A DNA stretch of 64,000 bases. Source: Pseudoneurospora amorphoporcata (lineage: Eukaryota > Ascomycota > Sordariomycetes > Sordariales > Sordariaceae). The notes below the pieces were generated by a model. The model ran no database searches and was not told the origin of the DNA. It saw only the letters and a program-made list of their open reading frames with translations. Below, piece after piece: positions 22,667-34,898 of this stretch (position 1 is its first letter; every line of letters begins with the position of its first letter). Location: the NCBI GenBank assembly GCA_033297205.1, contig MU859082.1, positions 1 through 64,000 of the forward strand. Direction: 5' to 3'. Made by a program: the position numbers and the translations under genes.

Positions 22667-25600
22667 TTTCGTAGTTGTGATACTCAATTTCGACGTGATC
22701 CGGTGGTAGGTGAGGAGGTCCTCAAACGAGGGAAAAGAAAGCGGCTAGGAAGCTAGGAGAAGCCGGTGCTCAAAGTCTTCCTTCTCAAAAATGTGTCGGT
22801 TCGAGGGAGTAGACCGCGCAGTGACCCAGAGTCGTGAATGCTATCGAATGAGATGCCAACCAGTGTATAATCGTACCATGCTCGGACAGAACCGAAATGG
22901 GATGATCTCACGAGACAGGAACTCCGATGATGGCCAGGTGAAGCGCTCAAGCCGCCCGTTGGGCTGGGTTCAGGGGGATGAAGAAAACAAACCCTTTGTA
23001 TGTCTCGGTCCCTGACTGTTCGATTGTAAATGCCGGTGCCGTGGAACAAAGCCAGGACGTCACTTTTCTTAGGCTTGCAGGTGTCAGACTCTGATAATTG
23101 GAGGCACCCTGAATAGCCGCACGCACCTTGAACACCACTCTTTCTTTCGGCCAAACTTTTGTTGGTTGGATCAGCGCTGGATTTTTCCAAACAAGGTGAG
23201 CCTCTCTTGCTCAACACCAACTTGCCACTTGTGGCTCCGGGCCGGCGGATGTTATACTGAGCAGCAGAGAGTGCGGTCGAAGGAGGATGGACAGGAAATC
23301 CCGACTCTGACGACGATATATGAGGGGCCGAACCTTGATCGTAGACTGGGTCGGTTGACCTTGTAATCGTCCTGGTTGTTTCCTGCGTGGGCGCGATTCG
23401 CCGGGGCAGAGGCGCTGCTTGTCGAATGTGCAGCGATGCGCTGGACCTCTGAAGGAGAATGAGGATAATGACCTTGGATCTTCTTTGCCTGATAATACCT
23501 ATGACCAAGTCCCGTGCCGCCTAGGTAAACAACTCTGTATTATAGTTCGGCAATTGTCGATTTTCAACTGTTGGTTGATGATGGGCTGCGCCTGCGAGCC
23601 TTGGTTGATCGATCAGGGCAGACACCACAAACTTGCTGGTAAAGCCCGACAGAGGGGCCTTCCCTTATTTGATCTGGGAAGATCCAGTTCGAAAAGGTGC
23701 TTTGCCGGCTCTTTCGCGCACCTGGCAACGTATGATTTGATGTCGGCTGGTGGCAACAGTTTGTCGCTAGGGTGAGTAGAAAGCGACGGGAAGGGTAACC
23801 GTTGAATCGTTTATCGTTCGATACTGCTCAACTCCATCCACCAAAGACCTTTTGTTTCCGGGGAACAGTTCCCCGCGCGCCCGTGATAGCGGTAACGAAA
23901 GAACAAAAAGGCAAAGTGAACTGCACAGTCTGTTCACGGTCGCTGCGTAGACCCAAATCTGACAAAACGATTTGGAATTCGCAATGACGTAAAGTGAATG
24001 AGAGTAAGGGGCAAGCGCGAAAGGAGGTTAACAAGAAAAATGACAGCCGCCCCGTGTAGTGTAAGGGTGTTTATTCAGGTGCGTAGTAGGCTTTGCGCAG
24101 GAGAGGTGGTAAGTAAGGAGTGCAATGGGAATAGACTGGCAGTGTTAAGTTACTCACTGAACGTTACCAAGCGATCGTTATTCAGGTCTGCGGTGATCAA
24201 TACCTCTACCTCTAGAGCCGCCCGCGTGGTGCGGGTTTGTCGGTCGCTGATTCTCTCGTCCGCTGAGGTTGCCCCTTTGGGAATGGGACGAACGACGGTT
24301 TAAGTGAAGAACCACAAAAACTCCACAACCAGCCGAGGGATGAAAAAGATACGTAGATCGCGTACCCAAAATAAAATAAAAAGAAATTAGAGATAGACCT
24401 GCGCGACAGATCAAATACACTTGAGCCCTGGTAAGTTCGTGAGCTCGGTACCAACATACAGGGTTTTCGACAGGGCAGGCCGCTGCAAATGCCCTGCAAA
24501 TGCCCTGCAAGTGCGCTGTGAATGCCCTCTAGCTTTACCCGTTGTAGAAGATGGAGATGATTGATACTAGTGATTTGGGTGATTCTGGTCCATGAGCTGG
24601 CGAAATAAAGAGTGTGTGTGTGAAATGTGCTGTCAACTCTTTCTCTCCTTGAGATCAGGCGATTCAGCCAATCAGGTAGCGTAGATAGCTCTGTCCTGCC
24701 TTGCAAACCCCCGTGGTAAGAAAATATGGGGCAAGAACCAGACTAACAAACCTACAAGGGCTGATATGTAGTAACGGCCCGACCACAGAAAAAAAGATTT
24801 GTAGAGAGCAACGCCGGCTTGGTGTCTGCAGAAAGCAAAAGGGCATGACGCTGTTCCATGCAACAAACGCCAGATATGTCGCTCAACGGCACTCTGCTCC
24901 CTCTGCCTAACCCCAAGCGGAGCAAGACCCGAGCAAAGTGCCTCCCCCTGGAGCAGTGGCGGATGCAACGAGCACGACACGGCGGGTCGAACACGCATCT
25001 ACGGAAAGAATCCCGTACGACGAGCAACCAGAATCGGACTGTCCTGGGCCGACAAGAAAGGCCCAGCCTGGGCAGAGTGGGAGTCTGATCTCACACACCT
25101 TGCCACTTCACATCTTCCCAATCTCTCTCGCTCGGAAATCCAACCGGACTGGCGGCATGTGGATTCCAGCCCTCCGAAAGCACGGGGCCCTGCAACAGAT
25201 TGGAACATTGGGTTCGCTTCGCCCCATTCCAAGGAGAACTATTCGGAGGCACATGGAATGAGGGAGATCCTGTCGTGGATCAGCAGGGCAAGGATGTATC
25301 GTCCAAGAGGCCCGACGGTGCTCAGCCCAGGGGCCCCGGACAGTTAGACCAGTCCCGAGGGACAATCGGAGAGACCGTACGTCTGGCTGCCATGATCTCA
25401 GGGGATAAAACGATGACTGGGGAAAGAGAAAAAAGGATTGGTATACAACAAACGCAAGATGCTGCGGGATGGTTTAGTCGGACAACGCAAAAGGGAGGCT
25501 CCAACTTGGGCAATTGGAAGGTTCCCTCAGAACTTCGCAGTACTGAATCGCCGCCGCCTCTTGATTGGATACCCACCGCCGCAAGGGGTCTTGTTTGGTA

Positions 25601-28600
25601 GCACGTTTCTGGTCTTGGCTTCACGACCGCCGCCAACCGCAGGCCTCGCTTCATCAGACAGCCTGAACCCAGCGCTCAGTTTCTGAAACAACAAACTTTG
25701 CTGTTTGATGATAGGCCACTTGCTAAACGGGCCGTATTTCCACCTCCTTTACTTTCTCAAATGTCTTACGTATGCTCCATCCATCTTCTTCGCTGATATT
25801 CCCTTCCCCATTTGCTCTGGAGGGGTCCTTCGTGGCTTGTCTCCACGACATGTCGGAGATCGTGCCATTCGCAGCCTACAAGTTCTTGGACTAATCAGCG
25901 GCAGGGCCTGGGCGTTCGAGAGTGTACGTACCACGTCCTCATCTCCATGCATATGCATTTGCGATGATTCACAGGGGTACGGAGACACTGTAACAACGAA
26001 TAGGGTGGACGACGTCCTCCCATACTAGTGTAGGAACCCGAGGTGCGTGGTCCCACGACGTCAGAAGAGACGCCGATTATAGCTATGCGCGCTATGCAAA
26101 GGGCCGGCAGTCGACCACGCCATTGACAGATCCTTTGGCGGGCTCGGGCGGCTAGGGAGAAAACGCCCTGGGACGACATCCTGAGAAGGGACAATGCTCC
26201 GTACTACTTCCAGACGAAGGAGAACGCCAGTGAACGGTAGCCAAGAGTCTCCCTGGTCTTTCGGGTAGGAACCGACATGGACCAAGGCCTAGGCAGCTTC
26301 TGTGCTCGAGTTGGTGATGTTTACTCAAGCGATTCCGACGTGCAAACGTCCCGGCCCCGATACTATCGACGCTCCCTTCCTTGACATATTTCTGCAAGCG
26401 GTACGAACTATCAGGAACTATCCAGGCATGATCTGCCCATAAAATCCTATAATCCCGCTCGCTTAAAGTAAACTTCTCTAGCACATATTAAAACTCAATA
26501 ACGGCCCTTTGTGGGGAACATGACTCCTCCAAATCAAGTACATATGCTCCTTGTCATCATAAAAACGTGGGGGAAGGGAGGGGGGAAGGAGGTCTGCCAT
26601 CAAAATGGAACGGCAGAACGAAAGCCAAGCCTTTTGGAACTTGACCGCAAGATAGACTATCTCGGAACAGACCGGTTCTAGAACGACGGGGCACTCTGAG
26701 CCTCCAGCGTTGCCTGTTAGGTTTGCGGAGGTAGAAGGCCCGATGCCATCCACCTCCCATACTTCTGCCAAGGAGCACGATCTTATATACAGCCCCATGG
26801 GCTCGATATGAAGATGGCGACTTTCCTTGTTGTGTCCATCGACTTGTCAAGCGAGCGGAATGAGGGCCGAAAGGCTTTGAGCAGCTGACTCCTCGCATCA
26901 ATGAGCACACCACACCTGTTTTTCGTTTCTCGGAGCCAAAAGCTCAACGGCTTGGGTTCGGTGACTTGAACATTTTGCGGGTTGTAGTATTCGGGCTCAC
27001 ACTCGGATCGGAAAGGGCCGTTATCGCTGTCAAAAGCGAGGTGTTTTTGTCCGGTTGCAGCCCTCGGTTATCTCATAGCACAGTTGCTCCCATTGTTTCT
27101 GGCTTGTAACCAGGTCACATGGGTGGTTTTCAGAGCTGTCATGCCGCGAGAGGGTGTACGAGTACAACCACGACAAGCTGTTGAGTACGTTTCTGGGCTC
27201 ACTCCGACTGTTTGAGACATCCTGGTGGGAATTATCCTGGCTAATGCGGAGACCAGAACACGATCTTTATCTTTGAATCTCCGTGGCGGGCTTCAGTGAA
27301 AGCGGGATCTGAGCTGGAATCCAGGGTTACACCATCAGTCGTGTCGACGCCTCCATCCCCGGATTTCGACATCTCTTCGGCGCAGCGGCCCCGCCCTTAT
27401 CATGCAGCTTCTCTAAGGAAACTATGGAGATCAATGAACCTCCAGAGTCGGAAACTTGCTGTCGCCCTGGCCATCGCGAGGTCCTGTGTAGACCTATTCT
27501 TGGCAGTTGTCCTCCATCAAGCGGCCCATCTGGGTCAAACGGACCCAACCTATTCGATATTTGGTTGGCCTTGTGATTCTCAAGGACTCCAGCCTCGTGA
27601 AGGTGTCAGGTTTGATGCCCGATAAGCCAGGAAAGTCGTTCCTCCTTGCCGCTGTGGATGGCCGATCTTGCTTGAACTGCCAAAGTTGGATTCGGTGTCA
27701 AAAGCCGTAAGCTCCCAGGACATGACGTGCTGACATTCGGAAACAAACCCGAACACCCGTCAACCAAGATCTTTGATTCCTTCGGGTGCCTTTTCGAGTT
27801 CGGACCATAATGAACCTGACCAGTCATCCCCTCGGCGGGCAGAGCGCCCCCCGAAGGTGATCTAGCTCGGGAAGACGACCCGGATATGCCTTCGTCCGTC
27901 AGCGCACAAGACGGCTCTCCTCATATAAAACCTCCGACCCTTCGCCAGATCCTCGGAATCTCGTATGAGTGGGAGACCAGAACGCCCCTTTCGATAGATC
28001 ACCGAGTGGCCGTACTGAAACTCGAACATGGACAGTTCGATACCGGCTGTTCGATTCCAGAGGCCGTGACAAAACTGTAACATGTCTTGTGGTAATCTGG
28101 AACCACTTGGGTTAGGCTTCTTTGGGGTTCGTTGGTTGACGAAACACCTCCTACTAGGGAGTAATTTGTACTCGGCGTGTTCAGTGTACTTTTGTGACTA
28201 TCCGATCGAGTGCGAGCCATGTGAGCCTGAAGATAATGTGAATTATGTACTGCCACGAGACTCGGCGCAGAACGGCCATTATGAGAGTTCTGATGAGATC
28301 CAGAAAATGGGAAGTGGAAGTAACATGAAGAGATCCGGAAGCGGAAGGAAGTGGCTGGCGAGAAGTTGATGGGCTTGGGAGAAGAAAGAGGAAAGTGGTA
28401 AGCCGGATCAGATGCTACGGAGTATTCAATTATCGAGATGCTGAGTAACCATAGATCTCGGTCATGCTACACTCAGTTTAGGTATTTTTATATCCGAGCC
28501 ACTCAAACGCCGCGCGCCCGCGCCAAGGTCGCAAACCGCACTGGAATGCGGACGTCCGAGCTTTCGCCGACATTTCCAATTCCGTCATATCCATCGCAAC

Positions 28601-28790
28601 CGCTGACGGCCGACGACAACCTGTAACGACCGATCGACGAGCCATATTCGCCGGCGATTTGACTTCCTACGGCACCATTTCTACCACATTCACGATTCTC
28701 AGCATCCGATCCCCAAGGAACGAGTGCACCAAACCATACGAAGCAGACAACATATAAGCACGAGGAGGAACGGCAAGGAAATCAATCAAC
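22667..28790. other. Long gene-free stretch of balanced composition
   Basis: About 6.1 kb with no gene I can support on either strand. It is not AT-rich, so it is not a RIP block. The longest frame (minus, 22753-23508) is 251 codons without any ATG. Many frames of 60-130 codons occur, none with a recognised domain or consistent splice pattern. It includes a short tandem repeat at 24485-24528. It could hold noncoding RNA, a lineage-specific small gene or the decayed remains of genes. Confidence 0.5.
24485..24528. repeat. 11-bp tandem repeat, four copies
   Basis: Four units of the type GCAAATGCCCT, the first two identical and the last two diverged. Function unknown. Confidence 0.8.
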
Positions 28791-29412
28791 ATGTCTACCG
28801 TCGCAAGGACCGGCGAGTCGGCCGGCAAAGTGCTGTCGCTGGTACGCAGCATGCCTTTTCACGCTCACCTTTCCTGGATCGCAAACGGTCCTTTGGCTAG
28901 AAGAACATGAACACTAACATAGCCCTGTTAAACCAACAGTACCGTCAGCTTTTGCGCCAGGGAAACCAATTCTCCTCTTACAACTTCAGAGAGTACGCCA
29001 AGCGCCGCACAAGAGACGCTTTCAGGGAAAACAAGAACGTGGAGGATCCTAGAAAGGTGCAGGAGCTTGTGCAGAAGGGGTTGCAGAATCTCCAGATGCT
29101 CAAGGTATGCTCGGTCCTTGACCCACGACTCGGCATGGAAGATACAGAAAAGCTGACATTGGAATAGCGCCAAACAGTTATCAGCCAGTTCTACCAGCAG
29201 GATCGTTTGGTCGTCGAGGGTGGGCTCTCGGTAAGTCATTACGCTCCCTTCATGAACGATTTGGTGGGGGAAAGAGGTGATCTAACAGCTCGCAGGGCAA
29301 GGATAACGAAGGAGGCAAGCTCAGGCAGAAGGATACCGGGTAAGTTACAGCCCTGAGATGCAGATTCAAGAAGAGCCGTCTTGCTAACGTCCTGAATCTT
29401 AGCTGGGACTAA
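28791..29412 (+). CDS. ISD11: ISD11 / LYRM4, Fe-S cluster assembly accessory protein
   Basis: Five short exons, 28791-28841, 28940-29104, 29168-29230, 29296-29339 and 29403-29412, join to 110 residues ending GWD. ISD11 is the LYR-motif partner that stabilises the mitochondrial cysteine desulfurase NFS1 with the acyl carrier protein. The LYR tripeptide at residues 17-19 is split by the first intron (Leu ends exon 1, Tyr-Arg begins exon 2). It is followed by QLLRQGNQFSSYNFREYAKRR, and the conserved Phe of the family (DAFREN) is present. The last exon codes for only the end of Gly plus Trp-Asp. The C-terminus beyond about residue 85 is longer than in animals. All introns are GT...AG with consistent phases. 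Confidence 0.9.
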
Positions 29413-30492
29413 ATGGCTGTAAACGAAAAGCACTGTTTAGTTATAGCATTGGACAAATTTCACGGCAAGAGGAAAAAGGCTATGTGTATACTATGAGTGG
29501 AGGATTGGGGAGCAGTACACCTGTTCGAGCTCGCAGGAAAGACAATGAACGAGATACCAGGCTTGATTTGCAGGCACACGGGCCCAAGATGGTGGCCGAC
29601 GGGGACTGCTCTTTGGGCAGATGATACTGCAATCTGCATGAGATCCAATTTCCAGCGGTCCGGAACGATTGAGAAAGGGTTTCCATGGGCGTAGATTCTG
29701 TCTTGGTCATGTTGTGCCATGATAACCAGCTTTCCGGATCACTATCAGAACCTGCGAATCCCTGTCGCATCAGGATCGACTCGTTCCTTGCATATCCGAG
29801 ATCTGCTTGGCAGTAAGAGCAGCCCTAAGAAGGGGAAATGCATATATCGAGCATTTCTGTCTTGGCCTGGTCAGTGCTTCCTGTCCAGTGGGCGACCAGT
29901 GACCACTGCAGGGGGGCAATTGAAGGCTGTCGCCGAGTGTCAGTTTGGCCGCCGCGACTTGCCCGACTGCGACGCGCAACATCACCTGTCAACTTCTCCC
30001 ATCCTTCCATCAACGGCATTCTTAGTTGGGCGGCATCAAGATTCTGTTTTGGAAGCTACAACACGGCTTTCGATTCTGCTTCTTTTCTTCTATCACATAC
30101 CCTATAGTTTGCGCCTAAACGATACGTAATCCAGCATCTCGGCGCTTTCAGCCGATAAATCTTATTGTCCATCGTCATCCAGCCTTCTATTCAAGTTGCA
30201 ACACAGCACAGAGGCAGAACAAGCAGCACTCAATCCTTGCACCACCGACCTGCAACATCCACCGACGGGGCCTCCACCTCTATTCAGTGTTTGGCTTCAA
30301 CATATTCAATCATTTTGTTCTGCGATTACTATTATACATCTGCGTACCTCCCTCTTGGATAGAGCTACTGGGGTTTTGGATATCAGCACAGCGGAGTTAG
30401 ACTTGTTTGGCGTTTTGTCCTTATTTGCTTGGACATGAGAAAAGAACAGCTGGAGTTCGGTATCTGAGTAGACAGACCTTCCCGCACTTGCA
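29413..30492. other. Intergenic region ISD11 to next gene
   Basis: About 1.1 kb between two genes on the plus strand. It should contain the ISD11 3' untranslated region and the promoter of the next gene. No further gene seen. Confidence 0.5.
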
Positions 30493-32918
30493 ATGGCGCC
30501 CACCGTGAGTTTGCTCGCCTTAGTCCCGTCCCGAGTTCCTGCTTGCTGTCACAATCGAACTACTCCTAACTATGCGGCTGTGTTTGCGCAACACTAGTAC
30601 CATCGATCAGCAGCCCAGACTCGGCGCGGTGCTCGCAGCGGTTTCCCGGAACACGACGACTTCGAGGGTCTACCTGTACGCCAATGGAGACAGGAATGGG
30701 TTAATGTCACACCTCCCCAGCCTGCAGAGGCGACGCAGAAGAACGACATTTGGGACGTCGAGCTGCCCTTTGGCATGCCCAAAGAAACCAAGCTGCTCCC
30801 ATCCCACAGCCAGGAGCTCCTGCGCGCCGCTCGTTCTGGCCGACTCTATAAGCGACCTGCCCCGACCGATGACGACGATGAAAACGCCGATATGGACAAC
30901 ATGAAGGGCGAGAAGAGGGAGAGCGACGCTGCTGCTGAAGGGTTCACAGTGAGGATGTGGAAGCAAACACCACGTAACATTGAGGGTTCTGCTGAATCAC
31001 ATCTGGCCAAGCGCCATAAGAATACGGTCACACTGCCGCCAAAGTCAACGCTGGTGCAGATAGCTCAGGGACCGACGGTGACCAGAGCAACTGTCCGACG
31101 TATTGACGCGGCCGGCAACCCCTACGAGCAGACGATCACTTTGGCCGAGGGACAACAAGTTGATGGTCAGATCATATCAACAACGGTGGTGCCGGCGCCA
31201 GTCGCCGCGGCACAGGAAGTTGCGGCGCAGGCTGCGCCGCCTGCACCTGTCAGGAGAAGGCCTCCTCCACCTAAGCGGAAGGCCAAGGGTCCCGGCCGAG
31301 GTCGCAAGAAGGGCAAATTGCCAATCCCAGTAACAACACGACCAGAGCCGACTACTGCAGAGGCGGGTAATGCACAGTTCAAAATCGAGGGCACTCCAGC
31401 GAACGTAAGTTTTCAGTTGACGAACATCACACTCGCGCTAGCAAAGCTAACAACACGGCATAGGGTATCAAACAAGAAGAAACTGGTGACAGCGCGAACC
31501 AGGACAGTGAGATGGCCGATTCTTCACAGATTCCTTCCGATGATGACGATGGCGACGATGAAGGGGAGGAGGAAGGTGATGCCGACGAAAGCATGGCCGA
31601 AGGCGAGACCTCGGGTGTCGATAACAGCATCAGTCAGGACCAAGACCAGGAGATGGCTGACGTAGGAGCGTCGGAAGTTGTTCGGCCCAGCTCAATCGAA
31701 GAGCCAGAAGAAAGAGGTGCGGCTAATGAGGAAGATACTGCTGCCAGGTCGCGCCTTGGTAACAGCCTCGCCCCGCCAACACTCGGGTCACTTGTATCAA
31801 CGAGACTTGAAGGGAGTCCGTTGAAGAACGTAATGATCCGATCGCCCACTGAGCCGCCAGAGTCTAGGTCGGATGTGCCCGGGGTTGATGGATCTTTCTT
31901 CCCGTCTACAGATGTAGACATCGTCAAGACCGAGGTTACGTCTGCGGCGAAGGAGGTTGATGCAGAAGGCAATGCTCTCAGTGCTGCGTTGCTTTCTGAA
32001 ACGGTGGTAGAGGCTGAGCAGTCCGTGGCAGATGCAGAGGATGCAGTAAATGACAACGCCGCAATGGATATCGACACCGGTGGTGAGCAGCAACAACAAC
32101 CCGCAGAATCTGCTCCATCTGCTGAGGCCAAAGTTGAGGATCTCGAGGCTGCACTAAGCTTGCCTGGGTTGCGACCAGACGCTCCAACGTCCATTTTCAC
32201 GTCGGCCACATCCACCACGGCAGCAGCAACTACGTCAGAAACGACTGTCATGGCCACAGAAACAGCATCAGCACTGACAGAAGTTTCGTCCGTTCCCGCA
32301 GACGCCACACTGGATAAGGTAGATGTACTCCAGGAGCAGCTTCCAAACGATGCTGCACCCACGATAGTAGAGCCTCTGCTTCAGCTGCCAGACTCCCCGG
32401 CCCTGCTCCCCACTGCTACGACAGAGGATGAAGACGACGGGCTTAACTTGCTCGGCAGTCTCGAGAGAGAACTAGACCGTCAGGAGGAGGTGAGCCGCGC
32501 TGGTAGTGCGGCAAGCGGTGCTGGTGCCGGTACAGGTGCGGGTGCTGCTACCGAAGGGGAGAGCAACGGCGGGGTGGACAAGAAGAAAGACGTCAACGCT
32601 AGCGAAGAAAAGCCATTGTCAGAGCCGGAGACACATGGATATGCGGTAGAAGAGGGAGCTAATACTTCCAAGTCGAACGAAGTCAGTACCGAGCCTACTG
32701 TTGACGCCACTACCGATGCTACTGCTGCTTTCACTCCTGCTACTACTGCCGGAGACGAAGAAAAGCCGACAGAGGCCGCCGCAGGCACCCTAGCGGAGAA
32801 TAAGGAAGAGGCGAACCAGCAAGAACAGGGACAGAAGAAGGAAGAGGGTTCTGCTCCCACTGCACCCAGTGCCGGTGGTGACAGTGTTCCAAAGGAATCG
32901 GAACCGGCAAATCAGTAG
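30493..32918 (+). CDS. Conserved fungal protein of unknown function, basic centre and acidic C-terminal half
   Basis: Three exons, 30493-30504, 30598-31404 and 31464-32918, give 757 residues. The first coding exon is 12 nt (MAPT). I do not recognise a named family. Residues 5-60 look conserved and folded, with an aromatic-rich segment (FEGLPVRQWRQEWVNV) followed by WDVELPFGMPKETKLLPSHSQ. A proline- and lysine-rich basic stretch (RRRPPPPKRKAKGPGRGRKK) around residue 165 looks like a nuclear signal or AT-hook-like DNA contact. After the last intron the protein becomes low-complexity, rich in Asp, Glu, Ser, Ala and Thr. A nuclear, chromatin-related role is inference from composition only. The reading across both introns is supported by GT...AG ends and phase 0 junctions. 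Confidence 0.78.
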
Positions 32919-33938
32919 AGAAGGTCGTTGAACCGTCGAACCAGGAGTAGGGGGGCCTTGGAGCAGATGATGGTTTTGACGAGGACGAGTTTTTGGCGGC
33001 CATGACTGCCGGGCTGGGTCTCTGGGTTTTTGATGAAACCTGGCTTAGGGGGAATGAGAATAGAGAGCTTCAGAGGAGGTAAAGGTGACCGTTGGGGTCG
33101 AATTGGCTGTAGAATGAGTTTGCACTACATCGAGAGTTTGTGTATGTGCCCTACGAGATTTGAGGCTGAAGATGCCGCTCTCTTTGGTGTCAGTGGTGTA
33201 TGCTGAAGAGAAGGGCAAGCTTTTTGTTGCCCGTTCGATAGCAAGCTATGAAAAACTGTTGTATCTGCCGCCACCATCAGTTCCATGCCCATCGGGCTTA
33301 CATTCCGTGACCATTTTCATCTTCCTTTTGCTGTTTGTCACTTCAACATCCACGTTGGGAGGCTAAAGTCGTAGTTCACCGACAAGGCTAGCAGTGTTAC
33401 AGGGATTCTTCGTTGTGATAATCCGACTGGCTTCTTAACTTGGTGAACCTCAACGGCGAATCAGAGAACGCAGTGGCGCTCTGAGCACCTGACCGACGCA
33501 ACGTCAAATGGCCGTCTTCGAGACCTCAAACATGACACAGGGACACCGTCAGATATCGATCAACTTTACAAACATGGACAAAAGTGTGTTCATAACAATG
33601 CTGGTATTTGCCTTTGAATCCCAAGACCCAGATCGTATCTAATGCAACTCAATGCGACGGACTCCTCTCGGGAGTCGCTGATATATATGTGTTCCCCACC
33701 TCCCCAACCCAAACGCCTGCCCGAATGCCCATTTTGAAAACGCCACGATGCTAACAGATATACTTACGATGACTCCCCTCCACAATGGTGTAATCATCCC
33801 TCAACGCACCCAGGAAAAACAATGCGTCCCGAATAGAAAGATGCCAATCGCGGCCTCGGATGTCTCCCATGCCGGCAACGAGAGGTACGAACCCGTCCTC
33901 CCATCCAACTACCCCCTCTTTTCTTCTATGCCTCTCTC
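32919..33938. other. Convergent intergenic region
   Basis: About 1 kb between the stop codons of two convergent genes; expected to be 3' untranslated sequence. No gene seen. Confidence 0.5.
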
Positions 33939-34898
33939 TCAAGCCTGAACCGTCTCAGCCGGAGCAGCAGTAGCAGCAGCAGCAGCCTCGGCCTTTGTCT
34001 GCTTCCTCGCGTTCTCTGCCAAAAACTGGGCATACCTGCTCTGCTTGTTATGAATTCCGCACTCGGTCTTGTTCTTGCCCTTCCAGCGTCCCGCACGCTC
34101 GTCCTCGCCCGCAGCGACAGGGCTAGTCGAGTGCCAATCGCCAATAGACTTGTACCCCTTATTGAGCAGCTCGTTGTAAGGCACCTGGTGCTCATCGATG
34201 TAGGCCTTGACCTGCTGGAAGCTCCAATTCACAAGCGGGTTAATCTTGACGATGCCGCGCTCCTCGTCCAGCTCGATGACGGGGATGGACCCCCGCGCGC
34301 CGCCCTGGGAGCGGCGACGGCCGGTGAAGACGGCGGCCACCTTCAGCTCCTGGTAGGCGCGGTTCTGAGGCTCGACCTTGGCGACCCAGTCGTACATCTC
34401 CTCGGAGGTCTCGTACAGCTTCTCGCCGTAGAGGGCCTCAAACTCGGCGACGTTGGAGACGTCGGCTGGCTTGAAGACGTGCAGCCGGATGTTGGGGTAG
34501 CGCTCCTGCACGCGGTCGACGAGCGCGTACGTCTCCTTGAAGTGATAGAGCGTGTCGAGGAAGATCAGGTCGACCGGGGCCGCGTCCGCCGGAGAGTCCT
34601 TGGCGAGCTTGGAGAGCATGTCGAGCGTGACGAGACCAGTCAGGCCGAAGGCGGTGGTCTGGAAGAGGTTGGGGAAGAGGGTCTTGCAGAAGCGCAGGAT
34701 GTCGAGAGCCTCCATGTTCTCGAGTTGCTTGTTTAAGTGATCGAGGTGAGGCTTGGTGAGAGTGATCAAGGGAAGGTTGGCGGTGGATGAGTTGCCGGAA
34801 GCGAAGCCGGAGTCGACCGAGGCATTGTCATCGAACTTGCCGTCAAGCTTGGGGGACGAGGCCCTGGTGGAAGTCTGGGACTGTTGCTCGGCAGCCAT
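33939..34898 (-). CDS. MET16: Phosphoadenylyl-sulfate (PAPS) reductase
   Basis: A single exon of 319 residues. The enzyme reduces PAPS to sulfite with thioredoxin in the cytosol, a step of sulfate assimilation to cysteine and methionine. The first ATG (34898-34896) is used; the frame stays open upstream but has no earlier ATG. The first 40 residues are Ser/Ala-rich and disordered. The PAPS-binding region TTAFGLTGLVTLDML starts at residue 81. The catalytic cysteine is C280 in KTECGIH, and a RRRSQGG segment matches the conserved basic substrate site. The Ala-rich tail after 295 is a fungal extension. It faces away from the phosphoserine phosphatase gene across a 2.3 kb divergent region; both feed cysteine synthesis, though this may be chance. 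Confidence 0.93.
   Translation of the reverse strand: MAAEQQSQTSTRASSPKLDGKFDDNASVDSGFASGNSSTANLPLITLTKPHLDHLNKQLENMEALDILRFCKTLFPNLFQTTAFGLTGLVTLDMLSKLAKDSPADAAPVDLIFLDTLYHFKETYALVDRVQERYPNIRLHVFKPADVSNVAEFEALYGEKLYETSEEMYDWVAKVEPQNRAYQELKVAAVFTGRRRSQGGARGSIPVIELDEERGIVKINPLVNWSFQQVKAYIDEHQVPYNELLNKGYKSIGDWHSTSPVAAGEDERAGRWKGKNKTECGIHNKQSRYAQFLAENARKQTKAEAAAAATAAPAETVQA

Noticed and set aside
22753..23508. Minus-strand open frame of 251 codons upstream of the ferric reductase
   Set aside because: It has no ATG anywhere in the frame, low-complexity-free but unremarkable composition, and no family resemblance.
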